Of a stretch of DNA of 64,000 bases, positions 26,810-35,478 are shown in pieces. This stretch comes from Pseudomonas gingeri (GTDB lineage Bacteria > Pseudomonadota > Gammaproteobacteria > Pseudomonadales > Pseudomonadaceae): positions 186,001 to 250,000 of the forward strand of contig NZ_JACAQA010000002.1 in NCBI RefSeq assembly GCF_013385425.1, written 5' to 3'. Position 1 is the stretch's first letter. Each line of letters opens with the position of its first letter. A model generated the notes under the pieces. It was given only the letters and a program-made list of their open reading frames with translations. It made no database searches and was not told the DNA's origin. The position numbers and the translations under genes are program-made.

Positions 26810-28144
26810 TCAGAAGAATTCGGTGTAGCGCTGGATTTCCCAGTCGGAGACATGGCGGCTGTATTCCACCCACTCCATGCGCTTGAGCTTGATGAACTCG
26901 CCGACGATTTGCGGGCCCATGACCTCGGCGAACAGCGGGTCGGCTTCGAGGGCGTCGGTGGCTTCCTTGAGCGATTGCGGCAAGGTCTTGATGCCCCGGG
27001 CGGCGATCTGCTCCAGGCTCAGGCTGTAGAGGTTTTCGTTGCAGACATGCTCGACTTCCAGTTGCCGGTCGATGCCGTCCAGGCCTGCGGCGATGATCGC
27101 GGCGCTGACCAGGTAGGGGTTGCAGCCGGCATCCGGCAGGCGGAATTCGAGGCGTCCGTAAGGCACGCGGACCATCGCCGAGCGGTTGTTGGCGCCGAAG
27201 GCGATAAAGGCCGGGGCCCAGGTCGCGCCGGACAGGGAGTTACCCACCACCAGGCGCTTGTAGGAGTTCACCGTCGGCGCGGCGAAGGCACACAGCGCCG
27301 GGCCATGGGCGAGCAGGCCGGCGGCGAAGTGATAGGCCAGCTTCGACAGGCCCATGCCGCTCGGGTCGCTGGCGTCATGGAACAGGTTCTTGTTCTCGGC
27401 GCTGGCGATCGACAGGTGAAAGTGCATGCCGTTGCCGGCCCGCTTCGGGTCGGGCTTGGGCATGAACGAGCAGATCATGCCCAGGTCGTTGGCGATCTCG
27501 CCGGCAGCCATGCGGAAGAAGGTGAAGCGGTCGGCCGAGGTCAGGGCATCGCTGTAGGTGTAGTTGATCTCGAACTGGCCGTTGGCGTCTTCGTGGTCGA
27601 TCTGGTAAACCTCGAAATCCACCGCTTGCAGCGACTCGGTCAGGTGCTCGAGAAACACCCGGGAACGCGACAGGCCCTTGTAGTCGTAGCAGGGCTTGTC
27701 GAGGTTGTCGCTGGCGTCGACCGCTTGCAGCTTGCCCTCGGCGTCACGGCGGAACAGGCTGAACTCCGGTTCCAGGCCAGTGTTGAGGGTCCAGCCCTTG
27801 TCCTGCAGGCGCCGGACCTGTTGTTGCAGGACATAGCGGCTGTCATAGGGATGCGGCTGGCCATCGACATGCCCGACACAGACCACGCGGCCATACCCCG
27901 GCTGCCAGGGCACCGGCGTCAGGGTCGACAGATCGCCACGGGCCATGAAGTCCGGACCGTGGGGCTCCATGCCCATGCCGCAGATGGCGAAACCGGCAAA
28001 TCCGGCCCCTTCTTCCGCCACCGTCTTGAGTCCGCACACCGGCACCGATTTGGTTTTTGCCGCGCCATGGATATCGACAAATTGCGCAAGCACGTACTTG
28101 ATCCCGTGCTTGTCGATAAGGCGCTGGGTTTCTGCTGGCAACAT
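26810..28144 (-). CDS. gmaS: gamma-glutamylmethylamide synthetase (glutamine synthetase family)
   Basis: The start ATG 28144 (GAGGAG upstream) gives 444 residues. Glutamine-synthetase motifs are clear: [11 protein letters not shown] at about 120, [16 protein letters not shown] near 185, [19 protein letters not shown] near 233, [10 protein letters not shown] near 295 and [20 protein letters not shown] near 330. Length and neighbours fit GmaS, which joins glutamate and methylamine with ATP. The related GlnT-type type III glutamine synthetases look alike, so the assignment rests on the mgs and mgd genes. It is divergent from the XRE-cupin regulator, with palindromic sites in between. Confidence 0.84.
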   Translation of the reverse strand: MLPAETQRLIDKHGIKYVLAQFVDIHGAAKTKSVPVCGLKTVAEEGAGFAGFAICGMGMEPHGPDFMARGDLSTLTPVPWQPGYGRVVCVGHVDGQPHPYDSRYVLQQQVRRLQDKGWTLNTGLEPEFSLFRRDAEGKLQAVDASDNLDKPCYDYKGLSRSRVFLEHLTESLQAVDFEVYQIDHEDANGQFEINYTYSDALTSADRFTFFRMAAGEIANDLGMICSFMPKPDPKRAGNGMHFHLSIASAENKNLFHDASDPSGMGLSKLAYHFAAGLLAHGPALCAFAAPTVNSYKRLVVGNSLSGATWAPAFIAFGANNRSAMVRVPYGRLEFRLPDAGCNPYLVSAAIIAAGLDGIDRQLEVEHVCNENLYSLSLEQIAARGIKTLPQSLKEATDALEADPLFAEVMGPQIVGEFIKLKRMEWVEYSRHVSDWEIQRYTEFF

Positions 28145-28210
28145 GGGGTCTTCACTCCTCGTGAAAAGGCAAAGCGCTAGGGATGGAGTTGACGCTCTCA
28201 ACCTTCTTTA

Positions 28211-28243
28211 TTCCGCAGAAGAAAGTTAATTTCTCTTCAGGAA
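28211..28243. promoter_or_regulatory. imperfect 33-bp palindrome upstream of gmaS
   Basis: TTCCGCAGAAGAAA (28211-28224) and TTTCTCTTCAGGAA (28230-28243) are inverted copies (11 of 14 positions) around a 5-nt centre. It lies 67 nt before the gmaS start. It shares the TTCC-N5-[AG]GAA half-site layout with the other sites of the locus. Confidence 0.5.
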
Positions 28244-28314
28244 TGCAAAGCCCTTGCCAAGTCCCGCCATGCCGAAGTGCGACATCAGTGACCGCGCATT
28301 TGTGCTGTATATAT

Positions 28315-28339
28315 GGGAAAATTGTTTTCCTTGTGGGAA
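28315..28339. promoter_or_regulatory. GGGAA-N7-TTCC / TTCC-N4-GGGAA operator before the XRE-cupin gene
   Basis: GGAAAATTGTTTTCC (28316-28330) is a 6+6 palindrome with a 3-nt centre. It overlaps TTCCTTGTGGGAA (28327-28339), which is nearly identical to 10868-10880. It lies in the divergent gmaS/regulator interval and is a likely autoregulatory operator. Confidence 0.55.
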
Positions 28340-28428
28340 TACACCGCAGCGGCGGACCACACAGGTTGCCGCCTTGCACTTTCTCAGTGCGAAACTAATA
28401 TTATTGAACAGAAACCGTGCAGGTCCCG

Positions 28429-29034
28429 ATGAATATGCCGAACGAGCTCGAACCCCGCCTCAAGCTGGAGCAGTACCTGGGCATGCAGATCAAGCGCCAG
28501 CGCCTGGCCCAGGACCTGAAGCTGTCCGATGTGGCGAAGATCGCCGGCATCAGCCAGGGCATGTTGAGCAAGATCGAAAACGCCCAGGTGTCCACCAGCC
28601 TCGATACCCTGAGCCGCCTGTGCGACGTGCTCGGGCTGCCGATGTCCAAGCTGTTCAGCCAGTACGACCAGCAAGGTGGCAGTGCCCTGCTGGTCAAGGC
28701 CGACCAGGGCATGGAGGTGGTGCGCCGGGGCACGGAGAAAGGCCACACCTACCACCTGCTCAACCATACCCGCGGGCCGAAGAAGAGCTTCGAGGCGTAT
28801 ATGGTCAGCATGGATGACGCCAGCGAGGAGTTTCCGACCTTCTCCCATCCCGGCACCGAGTTCCTGCATCTGCTCGAAGGCGAGCTGATCTACCGCCACG
28901 GCAATCAGCTGTACCGCATGGAAGCCGGTGACAGCCTGACCTTCGAAGGCGAAGTGCCCCACGGTCCCGAGCAATTGGTGCAGGTGCCGATCCGCCTGCT
29001 GTCGATCATGAACTACGGCAACGGCAACGAATAA
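28429..29034 (+). CDS. XRE-family regulator with C-terminal cupin domain
   Basis: ATG 28429 is chosen for its AGGT leader at 5 nt; GTG 28417 and ATG 28435 are alternatives. The product is about 201 residues. The helix-turn-helix lies at about 15-70 (KLSDVAKIAGISQGMLSKIE). The C-terminal cupin_2 sensor is at about 115-195 (HPGTEFLHLLEGELIYRHG, then EAGDSLTFEGEVPHGPEQL). This is the PuuR/PauR-like class in which the cupin binds a small amine- or amino-acid-derived ligand. It sits between the gmaS-mgsABC and purU-folD-mgdABCD transcripts, so it probably controls the locus, perhaps sensing gamma-glutamylmethylamide or N-methylglutamate (inference). Confidence 0.85.
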   Translation: MNMPNELEPRLKLEQYLGMQIKRQRLAQDLKLSDVAKIAGISQGMLSKIENAQVSTSLDTLSRLCDVLGLPMSKLFSQYDQQGGSALLVKADQGMEVVRRGTEKGHTYHLLNHTRGPKKSFEAYMVSMDDASEEFPTFSHPGTEFLHLLEGELIYRHGNQLYRMEAGDSLTFEGEVPHGPEQLVQVPIRLLSIMNYGNGNE

Positions 29035-29047
29035 ACCCGCCCCTCGC

Positions 29048-29074
29048 GCACGACGGCCAGAAACGCTGTCGTGC
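29048..29074 (+). terminator. hairpin after the regulator gene
   Basis: GCACGAC and GTCGTGC form a 7-bp stem with a 13-nt loop, 14 nt after the regulator stop. No T-run follows. Confidence 0.4.
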
Positions 29075-29155
29075 CGCCTGATATTTCCCACCAGTTAAAA
29101 AACTTTCAGAAACCTCTGGACGTCCCCCGCGCATTTCCCCTATAAAGCCGCTATT

Positions 29156-29172
29156 GGGAATATTTTATTCCC
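29156..29172. promoter_or_regulatory. perfect GGGAATA-N3-TATTCCC palindrome before purU2
   Basis: The 7-bp arms have a TTT centre. It has the same GGGAA-N7-TTCC form as 28315-28330. A further TTTCCCC lies at 29134-29140. The site is 93 nt upstream of the purU-folD-mgd operon and is the clearest copy of the locus operator. Confidence 0.6.
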
Positions 29173-29264
29173 CATAAGAAAATACGCTTCATCCATGAAG
29201 CTGGCTTCACCGTTGTTTTTTATCGCCCTGCGATGAGCTGCCGCCACCCTCCCGAGGACGCGTC

Positions 29265-30131
29265 ATGCAACACGACAAAAACCATTTCATCATCAAGATC
29301 AGCTGTCCGGCGGTGTCCGGGATCGTCGCCGCCGTCACCACTTACCTGGCGGACAACGGTTGCTACATCGGGGAGATGGCGCAATTCGACGACGAGTTCA
29401 GCGGCAAGTTTTTCATGCGTGCGGTGTTCCGCTTCAACGACGGCCTGCCCGCCGATATCGAGACGCTCAAGGCCGGCTTCGCCGACGTGGCCAAGGCCTT
29501 CGACATGGCCTGGGAGCTACACGATACGCGCCAGCCCATGCGCGTGCTGCTGATGGTGAGCAAGTTCGACCATTGCCTCACCGACCTGCTCTACCGCTAC
29601 CACAAGGGCGAGATGGACATGACCATCACCGCCATCGTCTCCAATCACCTGGACCTGCGGCCCATGGCCGAGCGCGAAGGCATCCGCTTCATCTACCTGC
29701 CGGTGACCCAGGACACCAAGGCCCGCCAGGAAGCCGAGCTGATGACCATCATCGACGACACCCGCACCGACCTGGTGGTCCTGGCGCGCTACATGCAGAT
29801 CCTCTCAGACGACCTGTGCCGGCAGCTCTCGGGCCGGGCGATCAATATCCACCATTCGTTCCTGCCCGGTTTCAAAGGTGCCAAGCCCTATCACCAGGCT
29901 TACCAGCGCGGGGTGAAACTGATTGGCGCCACCGCCCACTACGTCACCAGCGACCTGGACGAAGGTCCGATCATCGAGCAGGAAGTACAACGGGTCGACC
30001 ACGTGTACCGCCCCGATGACCTGGTGGCGACCGGTCGCGACACCGAAACCGTGGCCCTGTCCAAGGCGGTCAAGTACCACCTGGAGCACCGGGTTTTCCT
30101 CAACCAGGACAGAACGGTGATCTTCCGGTGA
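29265..30131 (+). CDS. purU: formyltetrahydrofolate deformylase (copy 2)
   Basis: The 288-residue protein is the same length as the copy at 14580 and nearly identical through the hydrolase core (LLMVSKFDHCLTDLLYR, the INIHHSFLPGFKGAKPYHQA block, TSDLDEGPIIEQ). The ACT domain and the 145-160 region carry most of the changes. It returns THF from 10-formyl-THF, releasing formate. It is the first gene of an operon with folD and the four mgd genes and overlaps folD by 4 nt, so it directly serves the C1 units released by N-methylglutamate dehydrogenase. Confidence 0.93.
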   Translation: MQHDKNHFIIKISCPAVSGIVAAVTTYLADNGCYIGEMAQFDDEFSGKFFMRAVFRFNDGLPADIETLKAGFADVAKAFDMAWELHDTRQPMRVLLMVSKFDHCLTDLLYRYHKGEMDMTITAIVSNHLDLRPMAEREGIRFIYLPVTQDTKARQEAELMTIIDDTRTDLVVLARYMQILSDDLCRQLSGRAINIHHSFLPGFKGAKPYHQAYQRGVKLIGATAHYVTSDLDEGPIIEQEVQRVDHVYRPDDLVATGRDTETVALSKAVKYHLEHRVFLNQDRTVIFR

Positions 30132-31033
30132 ACACACCCCGACTGATAGATGGCAAGGCCGCTTCGGCGCGGGTCCTGGAACAGGTGCGTCGTGAAGTCG
30201 GCGAGCTGCTCGCCCAGGCAGTGCAACCGGCGCTGGCGGTGATCCTGGTGGGCAGCGACCCGGCCAGCCAGGTCTATGTGCGCAACAAGATCCTGCGCGC
30301 CGATGAGGTGGGGATTCGCTCCCAGGAGCATCGCCTGCCCGGCGACACCAGCACCGAGCAGTTGCTGAACCTGATCAAGGGCCTCAACGACGATCCCTCG
30401 ATCAACGGCATCCTCCTGCAACTCCCGCTGCCGGCGCAGATCGACGAACTGCGGGCCCTGGAAGCCATCGACCCGCGCAAGGACGTGGACGGTTTCCACA
30501 GTGAAAACGTCGGCGGCCTGAGCCAGGGCCGCGACGTGCTCGCCCCTTGCACTCCCAGCGGCTGCCTGCACCTGCTGGAACAAACCTGCGGCGATCTGCG
30601 CGGCAAGCATGCGGTGGTGGTCGGCCGCTCGAATATCGTCGGCAAACCCATGGCGGCTTTGCTGCTCAAGGCCGATTGCTCGGTCACCGTGCTCCACTCC
30701 CGTAGCCATGATGCCCAGGCGCTGTGCCGCCAGGCCGATATCGTGATTGCCGCCGTCGGCCGCGCCGGTCTGATCGACGCCAGCTGGCTGAAACCGGGAG
30801 CGGTGGTGATCGATGTGGGGATCAATCGGATTGATACCGGGAATGGCAGCCGCCTGGTCGGCGATGTCGATTTCGCCAACGCCCTGCCCCAGGTCTCGGC
30901 GATTACTCCGGTCCCCGGCGGCGTCGGCCCGATGACCATCGCCTTCCTGATGAAAAACACCGTGATCGCCGCCCGCCAGCAACACCAAGCGCAACGCAAC
31001 CAATCGGAGGCCGTATGCCATTCAATCTATTGA
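30128..31033 (+). CDS. folD: methylene-THF dehydrogenase/cyclohydrolase (copy 2)
   Basis: This GTG start overlaps the purU stop. The 301-residue product has [46 protein letters not shown] and [11 protein letters not shown], the full FolD set. The C-terminus carries a short basic, glutamine-rich tail whose last 19 nt overlap the start of the next gene. It passes methylene-THF made by the Mgd complex to 10-formyl-THF. It resembles the folD at 21141 closely, with a different N-terminus and tail. Confidence 0.92.
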   Translation: MNTPRLIDGKAASARVLEQVRREVGELLAQAVQPALAVILVGSDPASQVYVRNKILRADEVGIRSQEHRLPGDTSTEQLLNLIKGLNDDPSINGILLQLPLPAQIDELRALEAIDPRKDVDGFHSENVGGLSQGRDVLAPCTPSGCLHLLEQTCGDLRGKHAVVVGRSNIVGKPMAALLLKADCSVTVLHSRSHDAQALCRQADIVIAAVGRAGLIDASWLKPGAVVIDVGINRIDTGNGSRLVGDVDFANALPQVSAITPVPGGVGPMTIAFLMKNTVIAARQQHQAQRNQSEAVCHSIY

Positions 31034-32256
31034 AATACGGACTGAGCGCCGAATACCCGGTGGACGTCGACCTGCCGCCGCCCTGCGAGCTCAAGCCGTC
31101 CTATGACGTGGTGATCATCGGCGCCGGCGGCCATGGCCTGGCCACCGCCTACTACCTGTCACGCTACCACGGCATCAACAATATCGCCGTGCTGGAGAAG
31201 GCCTACCTGGGCGGCGGCAACACCGCGCGCAATACCGCGGTGATCCGCTCCAACTACCTCACCAGCGAAGGCGTGCGCTTCTATGCCGAGTCGGTGAAGC
31301 TGTTCCAGAACCTCTCCAACGAATTCGACTTCAACATCATGTACTCGGAGCGCGGCCAACTGACCCTGGCCCACACCGATGCGACGGTGCGCTCGTTCCG
31401 CCAGCGCGCCGAGGTCAACAAGCACTTCGGCGGCCGCACGGAAATGATCGACCGCCAGCAGATTCGCGAGCTGGTGCCCAGCCTCAATCTCGACCCCGGC
31501 CATCTGCCGGTGCTCGCCGGGCTCTGGCATATCGACGGCGCCACCGCACGGCATGACGCGGTGGCCTGGGGCTACGCCAAGCAAGCGGCCAAGCGCGGGG
31601 TGGAGATTCATCAGCTCACCGAGGTCCAGGACCTGGTGATCGAGAACGGCCGGATCCGCGCGCTGAAAACCAATCGCGGCACCGTGCAGTGTGGCTGCGT
31701 GGTCCAGGCCATCGCCGGGCACAGTTCGCTGTTGATGGCCAAGGCCGGGATCCGTTCGCCGATCCAGACCTTTCCCTTGCAGGCCATGGTGACCCAGCCG
31801 TTCAAGCCCTTCCTCGATCCGCTGGTGAGCTCCTCGGCGCTGCATTGCTATGTGCAGCAGACCAGTCGCGGCGAAGTGGTGTTCGGCGGTGGCTCGGACC
31901 CCTACCCGCTGTTCAACAGCCGTTCGACCCTGGACCTGAAGGAAAGCCTGCTGGCCCATGCCATCGAGATGTTCCCGTTCCTGGCCAACGCCAAGCTGAT
32001 GCGCCAGTGGGCCGGGATCACCGACATGACCCCGGACTACAGCCCGATCATGGGCCTGTCGCCGGTGGAAAATTACTACCTGGACGCCGGCTGGGGCACC
32101 TGGGGCTTCAAGGCCACGCCGATCTGCGGCAAGACCATGGCCGAGCTGGTTGCCAGCGGCGGCCGGGTGCCGGAGCTGATCAAGCCCTTCGGTCTCGAGC
32201 GTTTCAGCACCTTCCAGCAAGTCAACGAAATGGGCGCCACGGCGGCCAGCCACTAA
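31015..32256 (+). CDS. mgdA: N-methylglutamate dehydrogenase subunit A (sarcosine-oxidase beta-like)
   Basis: The 413-residue flavoprotein has a Rossmann FAD motif (DVVIIGAGGHGLATAYYLSRYHG, residues 29-51). It has the sarcosine-oxidase-beta segment LGGGNTARNTAVIRSNY, DGATARHDAVAWGYAKQAAKRG near 180 and a C-terminal WAGITDMTPDYSPIMG plus DAGWGTWGFKATP. GGAGG precedes ATG 31015. The subunit set beta-delta-alpha-gamma is shared by heterotetrameric sarcosine oxidase (SoxBDAG) and MgdABCD. The adjacent gmaS/mgs genes and the absence of glyA or glycine-betaine genes favour N-methylglutamate. It would oxidise the N-methyl group and carry FAD/FMN. Confidence 0.8.
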   Translation: MPFNLLKYGLSAEYPVDVDLPPPCELKPSYDVVIIGAGGHGLATAYYLSRYHGINNIAVLEKAYLGGGNTARNTAVIRSNYLTSEGVRFYAESVKLFQNLSNEFDFNIMYSERGQLTLAHTDATVRSFRQRAEVNKHFGGRTEMIDRQQIRELVPSLNLDPGHLPVLAGLWHIDGATARHDAVAWGYAKQAAKRGVEIHQLTEVQDLVIENGRIRALKTNRGTVQCGCVVQAIAGHSSLLMAKAGIRSPIQTFPLQAMVTQPFKPFLDPLVSSSALHCYVQQTSRGEVVFGGGSDPYPLFNSRSTLDLKESLLAHAIEMFPFLANAKLMRQWAGITDMTPDYSPIMGLSPVENYYLDAGWGTWGFKATPICGKTMAELVASGGRVPELIKPFGLERFSTFQQVNEMGATAASH

Positions 32257-32269
32257 CGGAGAGCGGACT

Positions 32270-32575
32270 GTGAAAATCATCAATTGCCCGCTCAACGGGC
32301 CGCGCAATATCAGTGAGTTCACCTACGGCGGCGAGTTCAAGCCGATGCCGGACCCGGGCACCTGCAGCGATGCCGAGTGGGCGGACTATGTCTTCAACAG
32401 CGAAAACCGCGCCGGGGTGGTCCGCGAGTGGTGGATGCACACGCCTTCCAGCTACTGGTTCCTGGCCGAGCGCCACACCGTCAGCGACGAGATCATCCGC
32501 ACCTTCGATGCCAGGGAACTGTTCAGTTCACGGCTCGACTTCAATGCCCCTCAGTCCCGGGAGATCGCCGGATGA
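32270..32575 (+). CDS. mgdB: N-methylglutamate dehydrogenase subunit B (sarcosine-oxidase delta-like)
   Basis: The start is GTG 32270 with GGAGA upstream. The 101-residue protein is a short delta-type subunit: INCPLNGPRNISEFTYGGE at the N-terminus, then a helical stretch and VVREWWMHTPSSYWFLAERHT. Typical SoxD proteins have a zinc-binding CPxCG; here only NCPLNGPR remains, with one cysteine before the turn, and a second cysteine at GTCSD. Zinc binding is therefore doubtful. It overlaps the alpha subunit by 4 nt. Confidence 0.82.
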   Translation: MKIINCPLNGPRNISEFTYGGEFKPMPDPGTCSDAEWADYVFNSENRAGVVREWWMHTPSSYWFLAERHTVSDEIIRTFDARELFSSRLDFNAPQSREIAG

Positions 32576-35475
32576 ACAGTTTCAACCGCCTGCCCGCCCC
32601 CATGGGTTTGCTGATCGACCGCGACCAGCCGCTGGACTTCAGCTTTGACGGCAAGGCCTACCAGGGTTTCAAGGGCGACAGCATCGCCAGCGCCCTGCTC
32701 GCCAATGGCCGTTTCCTGCTCTCGCGCTCCTTCAAGTACCACCGCCCCCGTGGCCCGCTGACCATGGCCGGCCAGGACGCCAACAGCCTGGTGCAGTTGC
32801 CTCGCGAGCCGAATGTGCTGGCCGATGCTTATCCACTGGAAGCCGGCCTGGAGGTCCAGGGGCAGAATTTCAACGGTTCCCTGGATAACGACCGCGATGC
32901 CTACCTCGGCAAGTTCTCCAAATTCATGCCGGTGGGCTTCTATTACCGCTCGTTCTACAAACCCAGGGGCATGTGGAAAGTCTGGGAGCCGATCATTCGC
33001 AAGAAAGCCGGCCTGGGCGTGCTCGACCTGAAGTTCCAGCCCGAGTACTACGACAAGGCCTACCTGTTCACCGACCTGGCGGTGATCGGCGCCGGGCCCG
33101 CCGGGTTGCAGGCGGCCTTGACCGCCGCCAACTGCGGGGCCCAGGTGCTGTTGATCGAACAGCAACCGGTGCTCGGCGGCGCCCTCGCTTACGCGCGTTT
33201 CGATATCGCCGGCAGCCGTGCCGAGCACCTGCGCCGGGAACTGCTGGAGGCGGTCCTTGGCCACGCCAATATCCGCGTGCTGAGCGATGCCACCTGCAAT
33301 GCCTGGTTCACCGACAATTACCTGCCGGTGATCCAGGGCAAGCGGATGTACAAGGTCCGCGCCCGCCAGTGCCTGGTGTGCAGCGGCGCGTTCGACCAGC
33401 CGGTGATTTTCCGCAACAACGACCTGCCCGGCGTCATGCTGTGCAGCGCCGCGCAACGCCTGATGAAGCTCTACGCGGTCAAGCCGGGCAAACGCGCGGT
33501 GGTGTTGACCGGCAACGATGACGGCTACTACACCGCCCTCGACCTGCACGACCAAGGGGTCGAGGTGGCCGCGCTGGTAGACCTGCGCAATAGCGCCGAC
33601 CCGGCCCTGTCCCGCGCCCTGGAGCAACGCAAGATCCCCCACCTGACCGGCAGCACGGTCTATGAAGCCCTGCACGAAAAGGGCATGCGCCACGTCAACG
33701 GCGTGGAGGTGCGCACCATCAGCGGCCAGGGCCAGGTCAGCGACAGCGGCCTGCGCCTGGACTGCGACCTGCTGTGCATGTCCGCCGGCTATATGCCTGT
33801 TTACCAGCTGCTTTGCCAGGCCGGCGGCAAGCTGGCCTACGACGACCAGAAGGCCGAATTCAACCTCAGCGGCCTGCCGGCCAACCTCGCTGTCGCCGGT
33901 TCCGCCAATGGCCGTCATGGCCTGGACAACGTTCTCGCCGACGGTGCCAATGCAGGGCTCGACGCGGCCAGGGCCCTGGGGCTGAGCGTCGGCGCCGAGC
34001 GGGCGAACTACGCCCGGGAAAACCCGGTGAATTTCGACTGGCCGATTTTCCCGCACCCCAAGGGCAAGGACTTCGTCGACTTCGACGAGGACCTGCAGGT
34101 GCGCGATATCATCAACGCGACCAAAATCGGCTACCGCGACGTGCAACTGGTCAAACGTTATTCGACCGTGGGCATGGGACCGTCCCAGGGCCGCCATTCG
34201 GCCTTGCCCACCGCACGCCTGGTCGCGGCCTCGACCCAGCGCAATATCAGCGAAACCGGCGTCACCACGGCCCGACCGCCGTTTGTCGCGGAAAAGCTGG
34301 CCCACGTCGCCGGCCGCGCCTTCGATCCTTACCGGCAGACCCCGATGCACCGCCGTCACTTGGAAGCCGGCGCGAAAATGATGCCGGCCGGCATCTGGCA
34401 ACGCCCGGCGTTCTACGGCAAGGCCGAAGACCGCGAGCGCTGCATGCAGGAAGAAGCCCGCCACGTACGCACCAAGGTCGGCCTGATCGACGTCTCGACC
34501 CTTGGCGGCCTCGATATCCGTGGACCGGATGCGGCCGAGTTGCTGAACCGGATGTACACCTTCGCCTTTCTCAAGCAACCGGTGGGCCGCTCGCGTTATG
34601 CGCTGATGACCAACGAACAGGGCGCGGTAATCGACGACGGCGTCTGCGCGCGTTTCGCCGAGGAGCATTTCTACGTCACCGCCACCACCAGCGGCGTCGA
34701 CCGCATCTACCAGCAGATGCTCAAGTGGAATGCCCAGTGGCGCCTGGACGTGGACATCGCCAACGTCACCGCGGCCCTTTGCGCGGTCAACGTCGCCGGA
34801 CCCGATTCGCGCAAGGTCCTGGAACAGCTTTGCCCGGACCTCGACCTGAGCGCCGACGGTTTCCCGTACCTGGCGGTGCGCCAGGGCACGGTCGCGGGGA
34901 TCAAGGCACGGTTGCTGCGGGTCGGCTTCGTCGGCGAGTTGGGCTATGAAATCCACGTGCCGGCCCGCCATGGCCTGGCGCTCTGGGATGCCCTGGTCAG
35001 TGCCGGCCAGGCCCACGACATCCGGCCCTTCGGCGTCGAGACCCAGCGTCTGCTGCGCCTGGAAAAAGGCCACGTGATCATCAGCCAGGACACCGACGGC
35101 ATGACCCATCCGGCGGAGATCGACATGGGCTGGGCGGTCAGTCGCAGCAAGCCGTTCTTCGTCGGTCGGCGCTCGCTGGACATCCTCGAAGCCCAGCCGC
35201 TCAAGCGCAAACTGGTGGGTTTCACCCTGCCCAAGGGCAGCCCGCAACCGCTGGAGGGCCATCTGGTGCTCGACGGTGCGGACATCAGCGGCAACGTCAC
35301 CTCCTGCGAGTATTCCGCAAGCCTTGGCCGAATCATCGGCCTGGCCTATGCCGGGGCCCGCCAGAGCGAGCCGGGGCAACAGATTCCGATCCGCGTCGAA
35401 GGCGCGATCGTGGTCATGGCCACCGTGGTGAAACTGCCTTTCTTCGATCCCGAAAACCTGCGTCAGGGGCTTTGA
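32572..35475 (+). CDS. mgdC: N-methylglutamate dehydrogenase subunit C (sarcosine-oxidase alpha-like)
   Basis: ATG 32572 overlaps the previous stop (ATGA). The 967-residue protein has an N-terminal ferredoxin-like domain (YQGFKGDSIASALLANG, FKYHRPRGPLTMAG). A NAD-binding Rossmann fold follows (LAVIGAGPAGLQAALTAANCG near 165), with a second dinucleotide motif near 300. The C-terminal GcvT-type folate domain (about 590-960) contains LIDVSTLGGLDIRGPDA and VGFVGELGYEIHVP. The domain order is that of sarcosine oxidase alpha/MgdC: it oxidises the N-methyl group with NAD and passes the C1 unit to THF. Length is slightly below the roughly 1000 residues of Pseudomonas SoxA. Confidence 0.83.
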   Translation: MNSFNRLPAPMGLLIDRDQPLDFSFDGKAYQGFKGDSIASALLANGRFLLSRSFKYHRPRGPLTMAGQDANSLVQLPREPNVLADAYPLEAGLEVQGQNFNGSLDNDRDAYLGKFSKFMPVGFYYRSFYKPRGMWKVWEPIIRKKAGLGVLDLKFQPEYYDKAYLFTDLAVIGAGPAGLQAALTAANCGAQVLLIEQQPVLGGALAYARFDIAGSRAEHLRRELLEAVLGHANIRVLSDATCNAWFTDNYLPVIQGKRMYKVRARQCLVCSGAFDQPVIFRNNDLPGVMLCSAAQRLMKLYAVKPGKRAVVLTGNDDGYYTALDLHDQGVEVAALVDLRNSADPALSRALEQRKIPHLTGSTVYEALHEKGMRHVNGVEVRTISGQGQVSDSGLRLDCDLLCMSAGYMPVYQLLCQAGGKLAYDDQKAEFNLSGLPANLAVAGSANGRHGLDNVLADGANAGLDAARALGLSVGAERANYARENPVNFDWPIFPHPKGKDFVDFDEDLQVRDIINATKIGYRDVQLVKRYSTVGMGPSQGRHSALPTARLVAASTQRNISETGVTTARPPFVAEKLAHVAGRAFDPYRQTPMHRRHLEAGAKMMPAGIWQRPAFYGKAEDRERCMQEEARHVRTKVGLIDVSTLGGLDIRGPDAAELLNRMYTFAFLKQPVGRSRYALMTNEQGAVIDDGVCARFAEEHFYVTATTSGVDRIYQQMLKWNAQWRLDVDIANVTAALCAVNVAGPDSRKVLEQLCPDLDLSADGFPYLAVRQGTVAGIKARLLRVGFVGELGYEIHVPARHGLALWDALVSAGQAHDIRPFGVETQRLLRLEKGHVIISQDTDGMTHPAEIDMGWAVSRSKPFFVGRRSLDILEAQPLKRKLVGFTLPKGSPQPLEGHLVLDGADISGNVTSCEYSASLGRIIGLAYAGARQSEPGQQIPIRVEGAIVVMATVVKLPFFDPENLRQGL

Positions 35476-35478
35476 CTC

